In this document: piece after piece, positions 44,219 to 53,218 of the stretch
Numbering within the stretch: the first letter of the stretch is position 1
Layout: each line of letters opens with the position of its first letter
Source: Marinirhabdus sp050859505
GTDB lineage: Bacteria > Bacteroidota > Bacteroidia > Flavobacteriales > Flavobacteriaceae
Assembly: GCF_050859505.1 (NCBI RefSeq)
Contig: NZ_CP193934.1
Coordinates: 2,728,001-2,792,000, forward strand
Length of the DNA: 64,000 bases
Direction: 5' to 3'
Made by a program: the position numbers and the translations under genes
Notes under the pieces: generated by a model
The model's input: only the letters and a program-made list of their open reading frames with translations
Told to the model about the DNA's origin: nothing
Database searches by the model: none

Positions 44219-44804
44219 GCTTCTATATATTGTTTTGTTATTTGTTGCGGCCACTACCCTAGCCCAAACTCAAGATACGCTTTCCGTAGAAAAAGAGACC
44301 CAGTTGATAGTGAAGGATACTTTAAAAATTAAAGATCCTTATAATCCTTTAGCGCCTAGTAAAGCTGCTTTTTATTCGGCAGTGGTTCCTGGACTGGGAC
44401 AAGCTTACAATAAAAAATACTGGAAAATCCCCATTGTATATGCAGGAATTGGCGCGGGTATTTACTTCCATGTTAAAAACGATCAAGATTACGATAGATT
44501 CCGGGATGCCTACAAACGGAGATTGGCTGGATTTACAGATGATGAGTTTTTTGGCGATGGCACCACCCCAACTATTAGCACCGATAGGCTCATAGATGCG
44601 CAACAATCTGCACAAAAAAATAAGGATGTGAGTATTGTTGTAGCCTTAGCATTTTATCTGGTAAATATTATAGATGCCAATGTAGATGCACATTTAAAGC
44701 AGTACGATGTAAGTGAAGACCTTTCCATAGAGCCTAATTTTGAAATAAGTCCCATTAATACCCGCCCTAACTACGGATTCGCTTTAAAATTTAATTTAAA
44801 ATGA
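44208..44804 (+). CDS. DUF5683 family membrane protein
   Basis: 198 residues from a GTG at 44208. An ATG at 44175 would start 11 codons earlier inside parB and spoil the signal peptide (VKNKLLYIVLLFVAATTLAQ), so GTG is preferred. The mature part has PLAPSKAAFYSAVVPGLGQAYNKKYWKIPIVYAGIGAGIYF, the core of DUF5683, and a second hydrophobic segment VSIVVALAFYLVNIIDANVDAH. Two to three membrane segments. Function unknown; it is regularly placed between parB and dapB in Bacteroidetes. Overlaps parB by 11 bp and dapB by 4 bp, so translation is probably coupled. Confidence 0.85.
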   Translation: MKNKLLYIVLLFVAATTLAQTQDTLSVEKETQLIVKDTLKIKDPYNPLAPSKAAFYSAVVPGLGQAYNKKYWKIPIVYAGIGAGIYFHVKNDQDYDRFRDAYKRRLAGFTDDEFFGDGTTPTISTDRLIDAQQSAQKNKDVSIVVALAFYLVNIIDANVDAHLKQYDVSEDLSIEPNFEISPINTRPNYGFALKFNLK

Positions 44805-45502
44805 AGCTAGCATTATTAGGATATGGGAAAATGGGCAAAACTATAGAAACCCTTGCTGTGGCAAAAGGTCATGAGATTGTCTATAAAAAAGGAAGTGATT
44901 TTGAAGATGGAGATCTAGCCAAAGCCGAAGCAGCTATAGAGTTTTCAATTCCTGAAGCGGCTGTTGGGAATATTAAAGCGTGTTTAGAACACAACATCCC
45001 AGTAGTTTCAGGAACAACGGGTTGGCTTTCCAAATATACCGAAATGGTAAAATTATGTGAAACACGTAACGGAAGCTTCATCTATGCGTCAAACTTCAGT
45101 GTTGGTGTAAACCTGTTTTTCAGTATTAATGAATATGCCGCTAAACTGTTGGCACCCTGGAAGGAATATTCAGCGAGCATAGAAGAAATTCATCATACCC
45201 AAAAAAAAGACGCTCCAAGTGGCACTGCTATTAGCATTGCTGAAGGAATTATTAAACATAGTGACAAAAAATCCTGGACGCTTGAGGCCCCTTCCGAAGA
45301 AAGTATCCCTATTAAAGCAAAACGAGAAGGAGACGTAAAAGGAACACATATAGTTGATTATACATCAAAAATTGACACTATTTCACTAAAACACGAAGCA
45401 CATACCCGAGATGGTTTTGCGAAAGGTGCTATCTTAGCGGCCGAATGGTTAGCAACGAAGAAAGGTGTGTACACAATGAAAGATGTTTTGGGAATTGAGT
45501 GA
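44801..45502 (+). CDS. dapB: 4-hydroxy-tetrahydrodipicolinate reductase
   Basis: 233 residues, the short form. NAD(P)H-dependent step of lysine and diaminopimelate synthesis. Nucleotide motif LGYGKMGK (residues 6-13), then FSIPEA, SGTTGW, the catalytic EIHHTQKKDAPSGTA, and KREGDVKGTH. Overlaps the preceding gene by the ATGA type 4-bp overlap. The context (partition genes plus cell-wall precursor gene plus signal peptidase) is the conserved flavobacterial par-dapB-lepB-wbqC order. Confidence 0.97.
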   Translation: MKLALLGYGKMGKTIETLAVAKGHEIVYKKGSDFEDGDLAKAEAAIEFSIPEAAVGNIKACLEHNIPVVSGTTGWLSKYTEMVKLCETRNGSFIYASNFSVGVNLFFSINEYAAKLLAPWKEYSASIEEIHHTQKKDAPSGTAISIAEGIIKHSDKKSWTLEAPSEESIPIKAKREGDVKGTHIVDYTSKIDTISLKHEAHTRDGFAKGAILAAEWLATKKGVYTMKDVLGIE

Positions 45503-45603
45503 GTGATCCTTCGATACAATTCCGCAGAAAAAGTGGAATTACTCAGGAACCTTTTTTGGATATTATATTTAAATAATGAGAATTTAACAATGCTAAATAA
45601 ATT

Positions 45604-45678
45604 TCCCTAAAACTCTCCCTCTGGGAGAGTCGAACTTTTCAATCCGCCAATGCGGAGCAGATAAAGTTCGGTGAGGGA
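45604..45678 (+). repeat. REP-like branched palindrome between dapB and lepB
   Basis: Outer TCCCT (45604-45608)/AGGGA (45674-45678). Inside: hairpin 1 CTCTCCC-tct-GGGAGAG (45613-45629), and hairpin 2 CGAACTTT (45631-45638)/AAAGTTCG (45663-45670) enclosing CCGC-caat-GCGG (45644-45655). GC-rich against its AT-rich surroundings. It looks like a dispersed repeat of flavobacterial genomes. No T run, so it is not a simple terminator. Confidence 0.7.
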
Positions 45679-45756
45679 CTTAACGATTAACGAATTTAAA
45701 AACAGAAACGTTAGCAGACTACGGTCTGCAAATTAACGATTAAAGATTATTTAAAA

Positions 45757-47319
45757 ATGAGCTGGACTGGTTGGTTATTATTTATACTACTTGTACAAGT
45801 AGTACACTTTTTAGGAACGTGGAAATTGTATACAAAAGCTGGAAGAAAAGCTTGGGAAGCCGCAGTACCTGTTTACAATGCCGTGGTTTTAATGAAAATT
45901 ATTAACAGGCCATGGTGGTGGACAATTTTATTGTTTATTCCTATAGTAAACCTAATTATCTTTCCCGTAGTCTGGATTGAAACAATTCGCAGCTTTGGAC
46001 GCAACAGTAATATGGATACCTTTTTAGTTCTTATTACACTGGGACTCTACATTTACTACATAAATTATACTCAGGAAGTAGCCTATATTCAAAATAGAAG
46101 TTTAAAACCACGTACCTCTGCTGGTGAATGGGTAAGTTCCATCTCTTTTGCTGTGGTAGCTGCTACCATTGTACACACCTATTTTATGCAGCCTTTTACC
46201 ATCCCTACATCATCTTTGGAAAAAACATTATTGGTGGGTGACTTTTTATTTGTGAGTAAGTTTCATTATGGAGCCCGTGCTCCCATGACGCCTATCTCAT
46301 TCCCAATGGTACACGATACCATTCCTGTGGCTAAAGTAAAATCATATACTTCAAAACCTCAGATTCCTTATTTTAGATTTCCTGGATTTCAGAAAATAAA
46401 ACGTAATGATATTGTAGTTTTTAACTGGCCAGTAGATACGCTTATTGATATTAACCCAGCTAGTATGCGAGGAAGCGTACAAAAACCGATTGATAAAAAA
46501 TCGAATTATGTAAAGCGATGTGTTGGGTTGCCAGGAGATTCATTATCGGTGAAAAACGGGCGTGTATTTATTGATGGGCAACCTTTGGAGCTGAATGATA
46601 GGGCGAAAATTCAGTTTGGATATCAGGCTGCTACTAAAAAACCTCTAAATATCCCCTTTATCAAAGAACGCTACGATATTACAGATATTTATCCTTTGAA
46701 CCGCGAGGGTACGGCCTACCAATTTCACGCTACCGATGAAGCTATTGAAAAGTTTAAAAACTATCCAGATGTGGTAAAAGTGATTGCTACCAATGATATT
46801 GATAATGGCTGGGAACAAAATGTCTTTCCAAACGATGCGCAATATGGTTTTAATAACAATTTCTTCGGCCCTATTTACATTCCGGAAGCTGGGAAAACAG
46901 TAGCAATCAATTCAGAAAGTATTTCTTTCTACAAACGTATTATTGAAACCTACGAAGGCTCCGAAATGGGCATAGAAAACAAAATAACTCAAAACGGAAC
47001 TCAAGTTCTTTTAAATGGCCAAGCAATAAACGAATACACCTTTAAAATGGATTATTACTGGCTTATGGGAGATAATCGAAACAACTCCCAAGATGCCAGA
47101 ACCTGGGGGTATGTCCCCTTTAATCACGTAGTTGGGAAACCTGTATTTGTATGGATGAGTTGGGATAGCAATACAGGATCTGTTCGCTGGGATAGAGTAT
47201 TTACTACCGTTGGAGGCTCTGGGAAGCCAGCATCTTATCTAATGTATTTTGTATTTGCTGTAATTGCATGGTTTGGTTTTAATTTTTTCAGAAAAAGAAA
47301 TAAATCGGCTAAGAAGTAA
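45757..47319 (+). CDS. lepB: Signal peptidase I, Bacteroidota long form
   Basis: 520 residues. Cleaves signal peptides of exported proteins. N-terminal extension with three to four membrane helices (about 5-120, including WWWTILLFIPIVNLIIFPVVW), then a helix before the catalytic domain. Catalytic Ser153 in IPTSSLEKTL (equivalent to PSGSMxPTL) and general base Lys253 in YVKRCVGLPGD. Signature GDNRNNSQDARTWGYVP is near 430. A large insertion (about 165-240 and 290-400) makes it about twice the E. coli length apart from the extra helices. A short C-terminal membrane helix (ASYLMYFVFAVIAWFGFNFF) closes it. Next gene wbqC follows 26 bp later. Confidence 0.95.
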   Translation: MSWTGWLLFILLVQVVHFLGTWKLYTKAGRKAWEAAVPVYNAVVLMKIINRPWWWTILLFIPIVNLIIFPVVWIETIRSFGRNSNMDTFLVLITLGLYIYYINYTQEVAYIQNRSLKPRTSAGEWVSSISFAVVAATIVHTYFMQPFTIPTSSLEKTLLVGDFLFVSKFHYGARAPMTPISFPMVHDTIPVAKVKSYTSKPQIPYFRFPGFQKIKRNDIVVFNWPVDTLIDINPASMRGSVQKPIDKKSNYVKRCVGLPGDSLSVKNGRVFIDGQPLELNDRAKIQFGYQAATKKPLNIPFIKERYDITDIYPLNREGTAYQFHATDEAIEKFKNYPDVVKVIATNDIDNGWEQNVFPNDAQYGFNNNFFGPIYIPEAGKTVAINSESISFYKRIIETYEGSEMGIENKITQNGTQVLLNGQAINEYTFKMDYYWLMGDNRNNSQDARTWGYVPFNHVVGKPVFVWMSWDSNTGSVRWDRVFTTVGGSGKPASYLMYFVFAVIAWFGFNFFRKRNKSAKK

Positions 47320-47345
47320 GTGTACATAGCAGTATTCTGTTTAAA

Positions 47346-47978
47346 ATGAAAACGATTTTAATACATCCCGCCTACTTCCCTAGCATTTTACAAATGGCAA
47401 ACATCGCTCAAGCAGAAGCTCTTGTTTTTGAAGTGCAGGATAATTACCAGAAACAGACCTATCGGAATCGCTGTTACATAGCGCATACCAATGGAAAATT
47501 ATTATTGAATGTTCCTATAAAACATAGCAAAGATGGTTCGCGACAAAAAATGAAAGATGTTGTTGTAGAAAATGCGTTTCCATGGCAAAAGGAACATTGG
47601 CGTAGTATTCAAAATGCCTATCGTACCTCCCCTTTTTTTGAATATTACGAAGACGAACTGGCTCCTCTTTTTAAGAAGCCTGTAGAAAAGCTATTGGATT
47701 TCAACTTAGAAATTTTTGAAATTGTAACAGATTTGATTGGACTAGAGATTTCAACCTCAAATTCTGAAACATACGAAGCATCTCCAACTATACGTAACAA
47801 AAGGTATTTAGCAGATGCTAAGACAGAGCGACTCACAATTTTAAAGCCTTATACACAAGTTTTAGAAGCGCATCACGGCTGGTTACCCAATCTTTCTGTT
47901 TTGGATTTATTATTTAACGAAGGCCCTAACACACTTAATTATCTGGAATCACAGCAACTAAAAATCCAACATAATTAA
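47346..47978 (+). CDS. WbqC family protein
   Basis: 210 residues. WbqC-like (PF08889 type) signatures: IHPAYFPSILQMANIAQA, VQDNYQKQTYRNR, LLLNVPIKH, WQKEHWRSIQNAYRTSPFFEYY and LFNEGPNTLNYL. The family occurs in O-antigen clusters and as a lone gene in Bacteroidetes; the reaction is unknown. It follows lepB by 26 bp and its last codons form the 5' arm of its own terminator. Confidence 0.88.
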   Translation: MKTILIHPAYFPSILQMANIAQAEALVFEVQDNYQKQTYRNRCYIAHTNGKLLLNVPIKHSKDGSRQKMKDVVVENAFPWQKEHWRSIQNAYRTSPFFEYYEDELAPLFKKPVEKLLDFNLEIFEIVTDLIGLEISTSNSETYEASPTIRNKRYLADAKTERLTILKPYTQVLEAHHGWLPNLSVLDLLFNEGPNTLNYLESQQLKIQHN

Positions 47979-48014
47979 TAACCATTAAGGGCTTTAATTA
48001 TGTTGGATTTTTTA
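47961..48014 (+). terminator. Terminator overlapping the wbqC stop codon
   Basis: Perfect 17-bp stem: AAATCCAACATAATTAA (47962-47978) with 47994-48010, then a T run. The 5' arm is the end of the coding sequence including the TAA. Confidence 0.9.
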
Positions 48015-48097
48015 TTTGTTATATCTCTTTGCGCACTAGTAAACTCAAAGACCAATGCACCAGGTGCCTACTAACAAAATACCTGCTTCCCTATAAG

Positions 48098-48904
48098 TTA
48101 CCTAGGAACTACAGTAGCTTCTTCTGGCTTGGCAAAAACATCTGAATCTAATGTAAGGTCTGAAACCGTTATTTTGTCAAACAACATATCGTTTCGTTCG
48201 TCTGTAGGTTTGTTGTCTTTTACGTTGTACCAGGTAAGTTTTTTGGGTAAAATCAACCCGTTTACTTCTTCCCATGCATCATATTTAATAAAGTGCCAGT
48301 CTTCGCTATTTTCTCCACTTTGGTAGGTTACTGTGTAGCCTAACCAAGCCATTTGGTTAGTTTCTGGATCAAAATATAGGATGTATTCATCTTCAGGAGA
48401 ATCCCCTATTCCGTTTTCATATCCTACTTTTATACCGTTATAAAGTTTTCCATCAAGTTCAGTAGGATCTACATTGGTATATACAATTCCCTCGTCACCT
48501 AAGATATACGGCATCGCGTAAAAATAGAACATCAAATTATGGTAAAAACGTGCATTTCCTTGGTAGGCATTTTTTTTATTTTGAAGTAACCAAACTTCAG
48601 AACCATCATAGCCAATGGACCAATCTTTATGTTCAATTTTCGTTTTTCGGTTTTTTAAATCGGTGGTGTGGGTTTCGGTACCGCCTTTGCTATCAACCTC
48701 AAAACAAAGATTATTCATATTGTTCCAGGTGTCCCAACCGCCGTGGGCTTTAAAAACAGCTGCAAGAGCAGGTGGGTAATTGGGTGTTTCAATTTCTGAA
48801 ATTTCCACAGTATCATTTATAACAAGTGGATCCTCCTCCTTTTTATCGTCTTTACAGGCTAGTAAAGCTGAAGTTGCTACGAGTAGTAGTATTAATTTTT
48901 TCAT
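48098..48904 (-). CDS. DUF6503 family lipoprotein
   Basis: 268 residues. Lipoprotein signal MKKLILLLVATSALLAC (Cys17) and an acidic/Lys-rich linker. The core (about 45-260) carries the DUF6503 features HGGWDTWNNMNNLCFEV, IGYDGSEVWLLQN, a block of aromatic strands (FYHNLMFYFYAMPYILGD), YILYFDPETNQMAWLGYTVTY and GLILPKKLTWY. Shares a beta-barrel style with LolA-type lipid-binding lipoproteins, but no ligand is known. Convergent with the wbqC run. A terminator-like hairpin lies 30 bp before its start. Confidence 0.82.
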   Translation of the reverse strand: MKKLILLLVATSALLACKDDKKEEDPLVINDTVEISEIETPNYPPALAAVFKAHGGWDTWNNMNNLCFEVDSKGGTETHTTDLKNRKTKIEHKDWSIGYDGSEVWLLQNKKNAYQGNARFYHNLMFYFYAMPYILGDEGIVYTNVDPTELDGKLYNGIKVGYENGIGDSPEDEYILYFDPETNQMAWLGYTVTYQSGENSEDWHFIKYDAWEEVNGLILPKKLTWYNVKDNKPTDERNDMLFDKITVSDLTLDSDVFAKPEEATVVPR

Positions 48905-48933
48905 TTGGTTTGGTTTTTGGTTTGTATAAATGT

Positions 48934-48965
48934 AAAAAAGCTTCCGCCTAAGTCGAAGCTTTTTT
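48934..48965. terminator. Terminator-like hairpin in the leader of the DUF6503 gene
   Basis: AAAAAAGCTTC (48934-48944) pairs with GAAGCTTTTTT (48955-48965); it has T runs in both directions. It sits 29 bp upstream of the minus-strand start codon, where the leader of that mRNA would be, and also downstream of no plus-strand gene. It could be an attenuator of the DUF6503 gene or the end of an unseen small transcript. Confidence 0.5.
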
Positions 48966-49149
48966 AGAAACCTTTATGAAGAAAGCATTATTTTTTGATA
49001 ATTTTTTTAGTAGGTATCCTTTTTTGGGCAATTGTACTACATACTAACCACAAAACTTAAGGTAAAAAAGCTTTATTGTATAGTATTTTCAGCAACTATA
49101 AATGTCAGGCACTTTGCGCCAATACGTCAATCAAAAAAAATCTAATCCC

Positions 49150-49157
49150 TATCTTTG
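49150..49157 (+). promoter_or_regulatory. -7 promoter element directly before the SpoU methyltransferase ATG
   Basis: TATCTTTG, a perfect TAnnTTTG, ends 5 bases before the ATG at 49162. Transcription would start at or next to the A of the start codon, which gives a leaderless mRNA. No TTG is found at the usual distance. Confidence 0.5.
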
Positions 49158-49161
49158 TAAA

Positions 49162-49956
49162 ATGTACAAACAAATAAGCAGTACTCAAAACGCATTGATA
49201 AAACAGTTGGTCACGCTTTCCGAAAAATCTCGGGAGCGCAAGAAGACGGGACTATTTGTTATTGAAGGCGCGCGAGAAATCTCTTTAGCAAAAAAAGGCG
49301 GATATACCTTTAAGCAATTGTTGTTTTGTGCTGAAATTTTCAAAGATAATCCAACCGAATTTGCTTCTGAAAACACCGAAATCATTCAAATCTCAGAAGA
49401 AGTATATCAAAAAATAGCCTATCGCACTACTACTGAAGGAATTTTGGCAGTTACTGAAATTAAAGAACATTCAGTTTCAAACTTGATATTGAAAATTGAA
49501 AATCCGCTGATTCTAATAGCTGAAGCCCCCGAAAAACCCGGAAATATTGGTGCCCTACTCCGTACAGCAGATGCTGCAAAGCTAGACGCAGTTATTATAG
49601 CCAATCCCAAAACAGATATTTACAATCCCAATATTATACGAAGCAGCGTGGGTTGTGTATTTACCAATACAGTTGTTACTGGGACTACAGATGAGATTAT
49701 TTCATTTCTGAAAACTCAAAACATTCAAATTTTTAGTGCTACCTTACAAGATAGCAAGCCTTATTATGAGTGCGATTTTATAAAAGGAACTGCAATAGTT
49801 GTAGGAACCGAAGCTACCGGCCTTACCGAAGCCTGGCGAACCGAAAGCACTCAAAATATTATCATTCCCATGCAGGGCGAAATTGATAGTATGAATGTTT
49901 CGGTAGCAGCGGGAATCCTTATCTTTGAAGCGAAAAGACAAAGAAAATTTCAATAA
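49162..49956 (+). CDS. SpoU/TrmH family RNA 2'-O-methyltransferase
   Basis: 264 residues from ATG 49162. An ATG at 49102 would start upstream of the promoter element, so it is rejected. N-terminal SpoU_sub_bind-like substrate domain (about 1-95, LVTLSEKSRERKKTGLFVIEGAREI). The SPOUT knot (about 105-260) shows motif 1 PGNIGALLRTADAA, motif 2 IVVGTEATGLTEAW and motif 3 IIPMQGEIDSMNVSVAAGI. Uses S-adenosylmethionine to methylate ribose in rRNA or tRNA; the exact site is not predictable (RlmB- or TrmH-like). Confidence 0.92.
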   Translation: MYKQISSTQNALIKQLVTLSEKSRERKKTGLFVIEGAREISLAKKGGYTFKQLLFCAEIFKDNPTEFASENTEIIQISEEVYQKIAYRTTTEGILAVTEIKEHSVSNLILKIENPLILIAEAPEKPGNIGALLRTADAAKLDAVIIANPKTDIYNPNIIRSSVGCVFTNTVVTGTTDEIISFLKTQNIQIFSATLQDSKPYYECDFIKGTAIVVGTEATGLTEAWRTESTQNIIIPMQGEIDSMNVSVAAGILIFEAKRQRKFQ

Positions 49957-50043
49957 AAATTTTCAAATCACAAGCACCAAATCACAAACCACTATTCATT
50001 CTATTTTGGGATTTGGAATTTGACTTTTGTAATTGTTATAAAT

Positions 50044-51279
50044 ATGGATCCACAAACACTCTTCTACCTATTAATAGGTATCATCCTTGCCAATTTTATA
50101 ATTGATAAGATTTTAGGTGCTTTAAACGCAAAACATTTTAATGATACGTTGCCCGAGGAACTAAAAGATGTGTACGATACAACCGAATATAAAAAATCGC
50201 AACGCTATAAGAAAGAGAAGTATCGGTTTGGATTGCTAAGCTCTTCAATTTCTATAATTACAACGTTACTCTTTTTCTTTTTTGATGGTTTTGAATGGGT
50301 AGACAACTGGGCGCGCTCGTATACTGAAAATCCTATTTTGACAGCACTTATTTTCTTCGGAAGTATTGTGTTTGTAAGTGATCTTTTAAGTATTCCTTTT
50401 AGTTATTACAACACCTTTGTTATTGAAGAAAAATATGGTTTCAACAAAACAAACACCGCTACGTTTTTTTGGGACAAACTGAAAGGCTGGGCAATGATGG
50501 CCGTGGTAGGTGGTGGTTTATTGGCGCTTATTATTTGGTTTTATCAGATTACGGGAAACAATTTCTGGCTATATGCCTGGGGATTGGTAACGGTTTTTAC
50601 TGTATTTATGAATCTTTTTTACGCACGTTTAATTGTGCCACTATTTAATAAACAAAGTCCGTTGGAAGAAGGCTCGCTTCGCACTAAGATTGAGGCGTAT
50701 GCGCAAACTGTTCATTTTAGCCTTGCCAATATATTTGTGATAGATGGTTCCAAGCGCAGCACGAAAGCAAACGCCTATTTTTCAGGATTTGGTAGAGAAA
50801 AACGCATTACTTTATACGATACCCTTATCAATGATCTGGAGGAAGAAGAAATCGTAGCCGTTTTAGCGCACGAAGTAGGCCATTATAAACGGAAACATAT
50901 TATTTATAACCTCTTTACTTCTATTTTACTCACGGGGTTTACTTTTTGGTTGTTGTCACAATTTATAGGCAGTGAAACACTTTCGGCAGCATTAGGAGTT
51001 TCGGAGCCTTCATTTCATATTGGTTTAGTGGCTTTTGGGATTTTATATAGTCCAATTTCTGAAGTAACCGGTTTGTTAATGAACCTACTCTCCAGGAAAT
51101 TTGAATATCAGGCAGATAATTTTGCCAAAGAAACATACGCTGGAGTACCATTAATTTCAGCATTAAAAAAATTGTCAAAAAACAGTTTGAGCAATTTAAC
51201 CCCACACCCTGCGTATGTTTTTATGAATTATTCACATCCTACGATGCTGGAACGTTTTAGAAATTTAAAGAAAATGTAA
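50044..51279 (+). CDS. M48 family metallopeptidase (Ste24/CAAX prenyl protease type)
   Basis: 411 residues from ATG 50044 (MDPQTLFYLL); an in-frame ATG at 50020 adds 8 residues and is less likely. Several membrane helices: about 5-22, 65-85, 105-125, 155-205 and 290-330. Zinc site HEVGH (His276, Glu277, His280) in VLAHEVGHYKRKH, with the third ligand Glu in SRKFEYQADNFA (about 350). NAYFSGFGREKRITLYDTL matches the Ste24 type. Expected membrane-bound quality control or processing of proteins at the membrane; there is no prenylation in bacteria. Confidence 0.93.
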   Translation: MDPQTLFYLLIGIILANFIIDKILGALNAKHFNDTLPEELKDVYDTTEYKKSQRYKKEKYRFGLLSSSISIITTLLFFFFDGFEWVDNWARSYTENPILTALIFFGSIVFVSDLLSIPFSYYNTFVIEEKYGFNKTNTATFFWDKLKGWAMMAVVGGGLLALIIWFYQITGNNFWLYAWGLVTVFTVFMNLFYARLIVPLFNKQSPLEEGSLRTKIEAYAQTVHFSLANIFVIDGSKRSTKANAYFSGFGREKRITLYDTLINDLEEEEIVAVLAHEVGHYKRKHIIYNLFTSILLTGFTFWLLSQFIGSETLSAALGVSEPSFHIGLVAFGILYSPISEVTGLLMNLLSRKFEYQADNFAKETYAGVPLISALKKLSKNSLSNLTPHPAYVFMNYSHPTMLERFRNLKKM

Positions 51280-51335
51280 CGTAATTCTATCTATTTAAAC
51301 AAAGGGTAGTTGATATATTTCTGTAATTTAGTGAT

Positions 51336-53120
51336 ATGAAATTATCCAATATTTTCTTTCTAAAGCTTTTTTTGTTTTTCTGCCTTCAGCTTATTGTAAT
51401 CGGTTCATTATCTGCTGCGACAACACTAGCTGTTCTTCAGCAAAAAGATTCAACAAAAGTAAATGATGATCAAAATGTACCAAGCAAGAAATTAGTTATA
51501 GATCAGGACGCCAAGTACGGTAACAACCCTTTTGGCGATTATAACGAAGCATTTTACCGCGTAGACCGATTAAATGAACAAATAGGACTTCCCCCTACAA
51601 AATTTAACCTCAGGACACCCCAAGCCGTACTTGAGCATTTTGTAACCAGTGCCAGAAATGGCAAATATGAAGACGCTATCCATGCATTAAATTATAATTT
51701 AATGCCACTAAATATGACCGAAGAACAAGCAACGGTCTTGTCTAAAAAATTATATTTTTTAATTAATCAAAGAGTTACTATAGATTGGGATGCACTCTCC
51801 GACCGGCCCGATGGACAGATTGATATGAGTACTACCACCAACCAGGCCATTGCTGGTAAGCCAAGAAGAAGTGTGGTTTTTGGAAATGTTGACCTGGACG
51901 GCCGTGACATTGTGTTTCGAGTGCAACGGGTACGTTATAAGGAGTTTGGTGCTTTGTGGCTTATTTCTGCCAACACAGTTGAAAATATTGAACCTCTTTA
52001 TGCCCAATACGGACCTAGAAAACTAGATAGAATGATGCCAGAGTGGTCTAACGTGCCATTCTTAGGAATTCCTGTTTGGAAACTTATTGGAACTCTTGTC
52101 CTTATATTTCTCGCGTATCTTTTAGCCAAACTAACGAATGTTATTTCAAAACGATTGTTTGCTAAATCTGAAACTGGATGGATTAGCAATATTGCCAGTA
52201 AACTTTCAAAACCCGCAGGCTTATTAATAGGCACATTGTTTTTCTACATTACTTTAAACAAATTAATATCACTATCGGGTGGCTTTGCTAGTTTCGTTTA
52301 CACCTCATTAATTATTCTTATTGTAGTTTCTATTACTTGGTTTGTGACCAGATTTGTGGATTATGCGATGACCTATATAGCTGAAAATAGAATAGGTGAT
52401 ATTACGGAGGAAGAAAACGAGGAAGCCCGAAAGTTGCTCACCTACATTTCTGTGGGGAGAAGAATCGTCACATTTTTAATTGTTGTTATTGGAGGGTACT
52501 TTATAATTTCCCAATTTAGGGCTCTGGAAAAAGTTGGAATCTCCATTTTAGCTTCGGCAGGTGTAGCTACGGTTGTCTTGGGGATCGCGGCACAAAATAC
52601 CTTAGGGAATATTTTCGCAGGCTTACAAATTGCAATTACGCGTCCCGTAAAAGTGGGAGATACGGTTTTTATTAATGAAGAATGGGGGCACGTAGAAGAA
52701 ATCGGGTTTACCTATCTGGTGGTGCGTACGTGGGATTTACGGAGACAAATTATCCCTTTAAAATATGTGATAAGCAATATTTTTGAAAACTGGTCTATGA
52801 CGAGTAGTCATCAAATACGGCCTATTATTCTTTATGCAGATTATCATCTGGATGTAGAAAAATTGCGTGTGAAATTTGAAGAACTTCTAAAATCTTCCGA
52901 AGATTGGGATGAAGATACCGATCCCGTTTTGGAAGTTGTTGATACTACTGAAAAATCAATAAAAATAAGAGCGCTTTGTAGTGCCAAAGACCCAAATACC
53001 GCGTGGAAACTACATTGTAAATTAAGGGAAGATTTGGTGAAATTTGTAAGTAAGCTTGAAAATGGACAATACCTAACCAAAGAAAGGCTTGAAATAGAAG
53101 ATATTTCAAAACAATCTTAA
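51336..53120 (+). CDS. Mechanosensitive ion channel, MscS family
   Basis: 594 residues. Signal peptide-like start (about 1-30), a periplasmic extension (about 40-220, unusual length, with LRTPQAVLEHFVTSARNGKYEDAIHALN), then membrane helices at about 235-255, 285-305, 320-340 and 375-395. The pore helix TM3 and upper vestibule are ILASAGVATVVLGIAAQNTLGNIFAGLQIAITRPVKVGD, the strongest MscS signature. A cytoplasmic alpha/beta part follows (WGHVEEIGFTYLVVRTWDLRRQIIPLKYV). Releases solutes on hypo-osmotic shock. Upstream M48 gene ends 56 bp before; probably separate. Confidence 0.95.
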   Translation: MKLSNIFFLKLFLFFCLQLIVIGSLSAATTLAVLQQKDSTKVNDDQNVPSKKLVIDQDAKYGNNPFGDYNEAFYRVDRLNEQIGLPPTKFNLRTPQAVLEHFVTSARNGKYEDAIHALNYNLMPLNMTEEQATVLSKKLYFLINQRVTIDWDALSDRPDGQIDMSTTTNQAIAGKPRRSVVFGNVDLDGRDIVFRVQRVRYKEFGALWLISANTVENIEPLYAQYGPRKLDRMMPEWSNVPFLGIPVWKLIGTLVLIFLAYLLAKLTNVISKRLFAKSETGWISNIASKLSKPAGLLIGTLFFYITLNKLISLSGGFASFVYTSLIILIVVSITWFVTRFVDYAMTYIAENRIGDITEEENEEARKLLTYISVGRRIVTFLIVVIGGYFIISQFRALEKVGISILASAGVATVVLGIAAQNTLGNIFAGLQIAITRPVKVGDTVFINEEWGHVEEIGFTYLVVRTWDLRRQIIPLKYVISNIFENWSMTSSHQIRPIILYADYHLDVEKLRVKFEELLKSSEDWDEDTDPVLEVVDTTEKSIKIRALCSAKDPNTAWKLHCKLREDLVKFVSKLENGQYLTKERLEIEDISKQS

Positions 53121-53184
53121 TGGGAGTTTTACGCTATTCTCGAAATTTCTTTTTTCTAAAACTGAAACTAACACTTCAAAAAAT

Positions 53185-53214
53185 TTGTCATTTTATAGCT
53201 TAATTGTACATTTA
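53185..53214 (+). promoter_or_regulatory. Promoter of spoT
   Basis: TTG (53185-53187), exactly 19 nt, TACATTTA (53207-53214). The ATG at 53219 is 4 bases further, so the mRNA would have almost no leader. Confidence 0.55.
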
Positions 53215-53218
53215 TTCA

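Noticed and set aside
49102..49161. Upstream ATG for the SpoU methyltransferase
   Set aside because: It lies before the TATCTTTG promoter element, and the extension does not resemble the family N-terminus.
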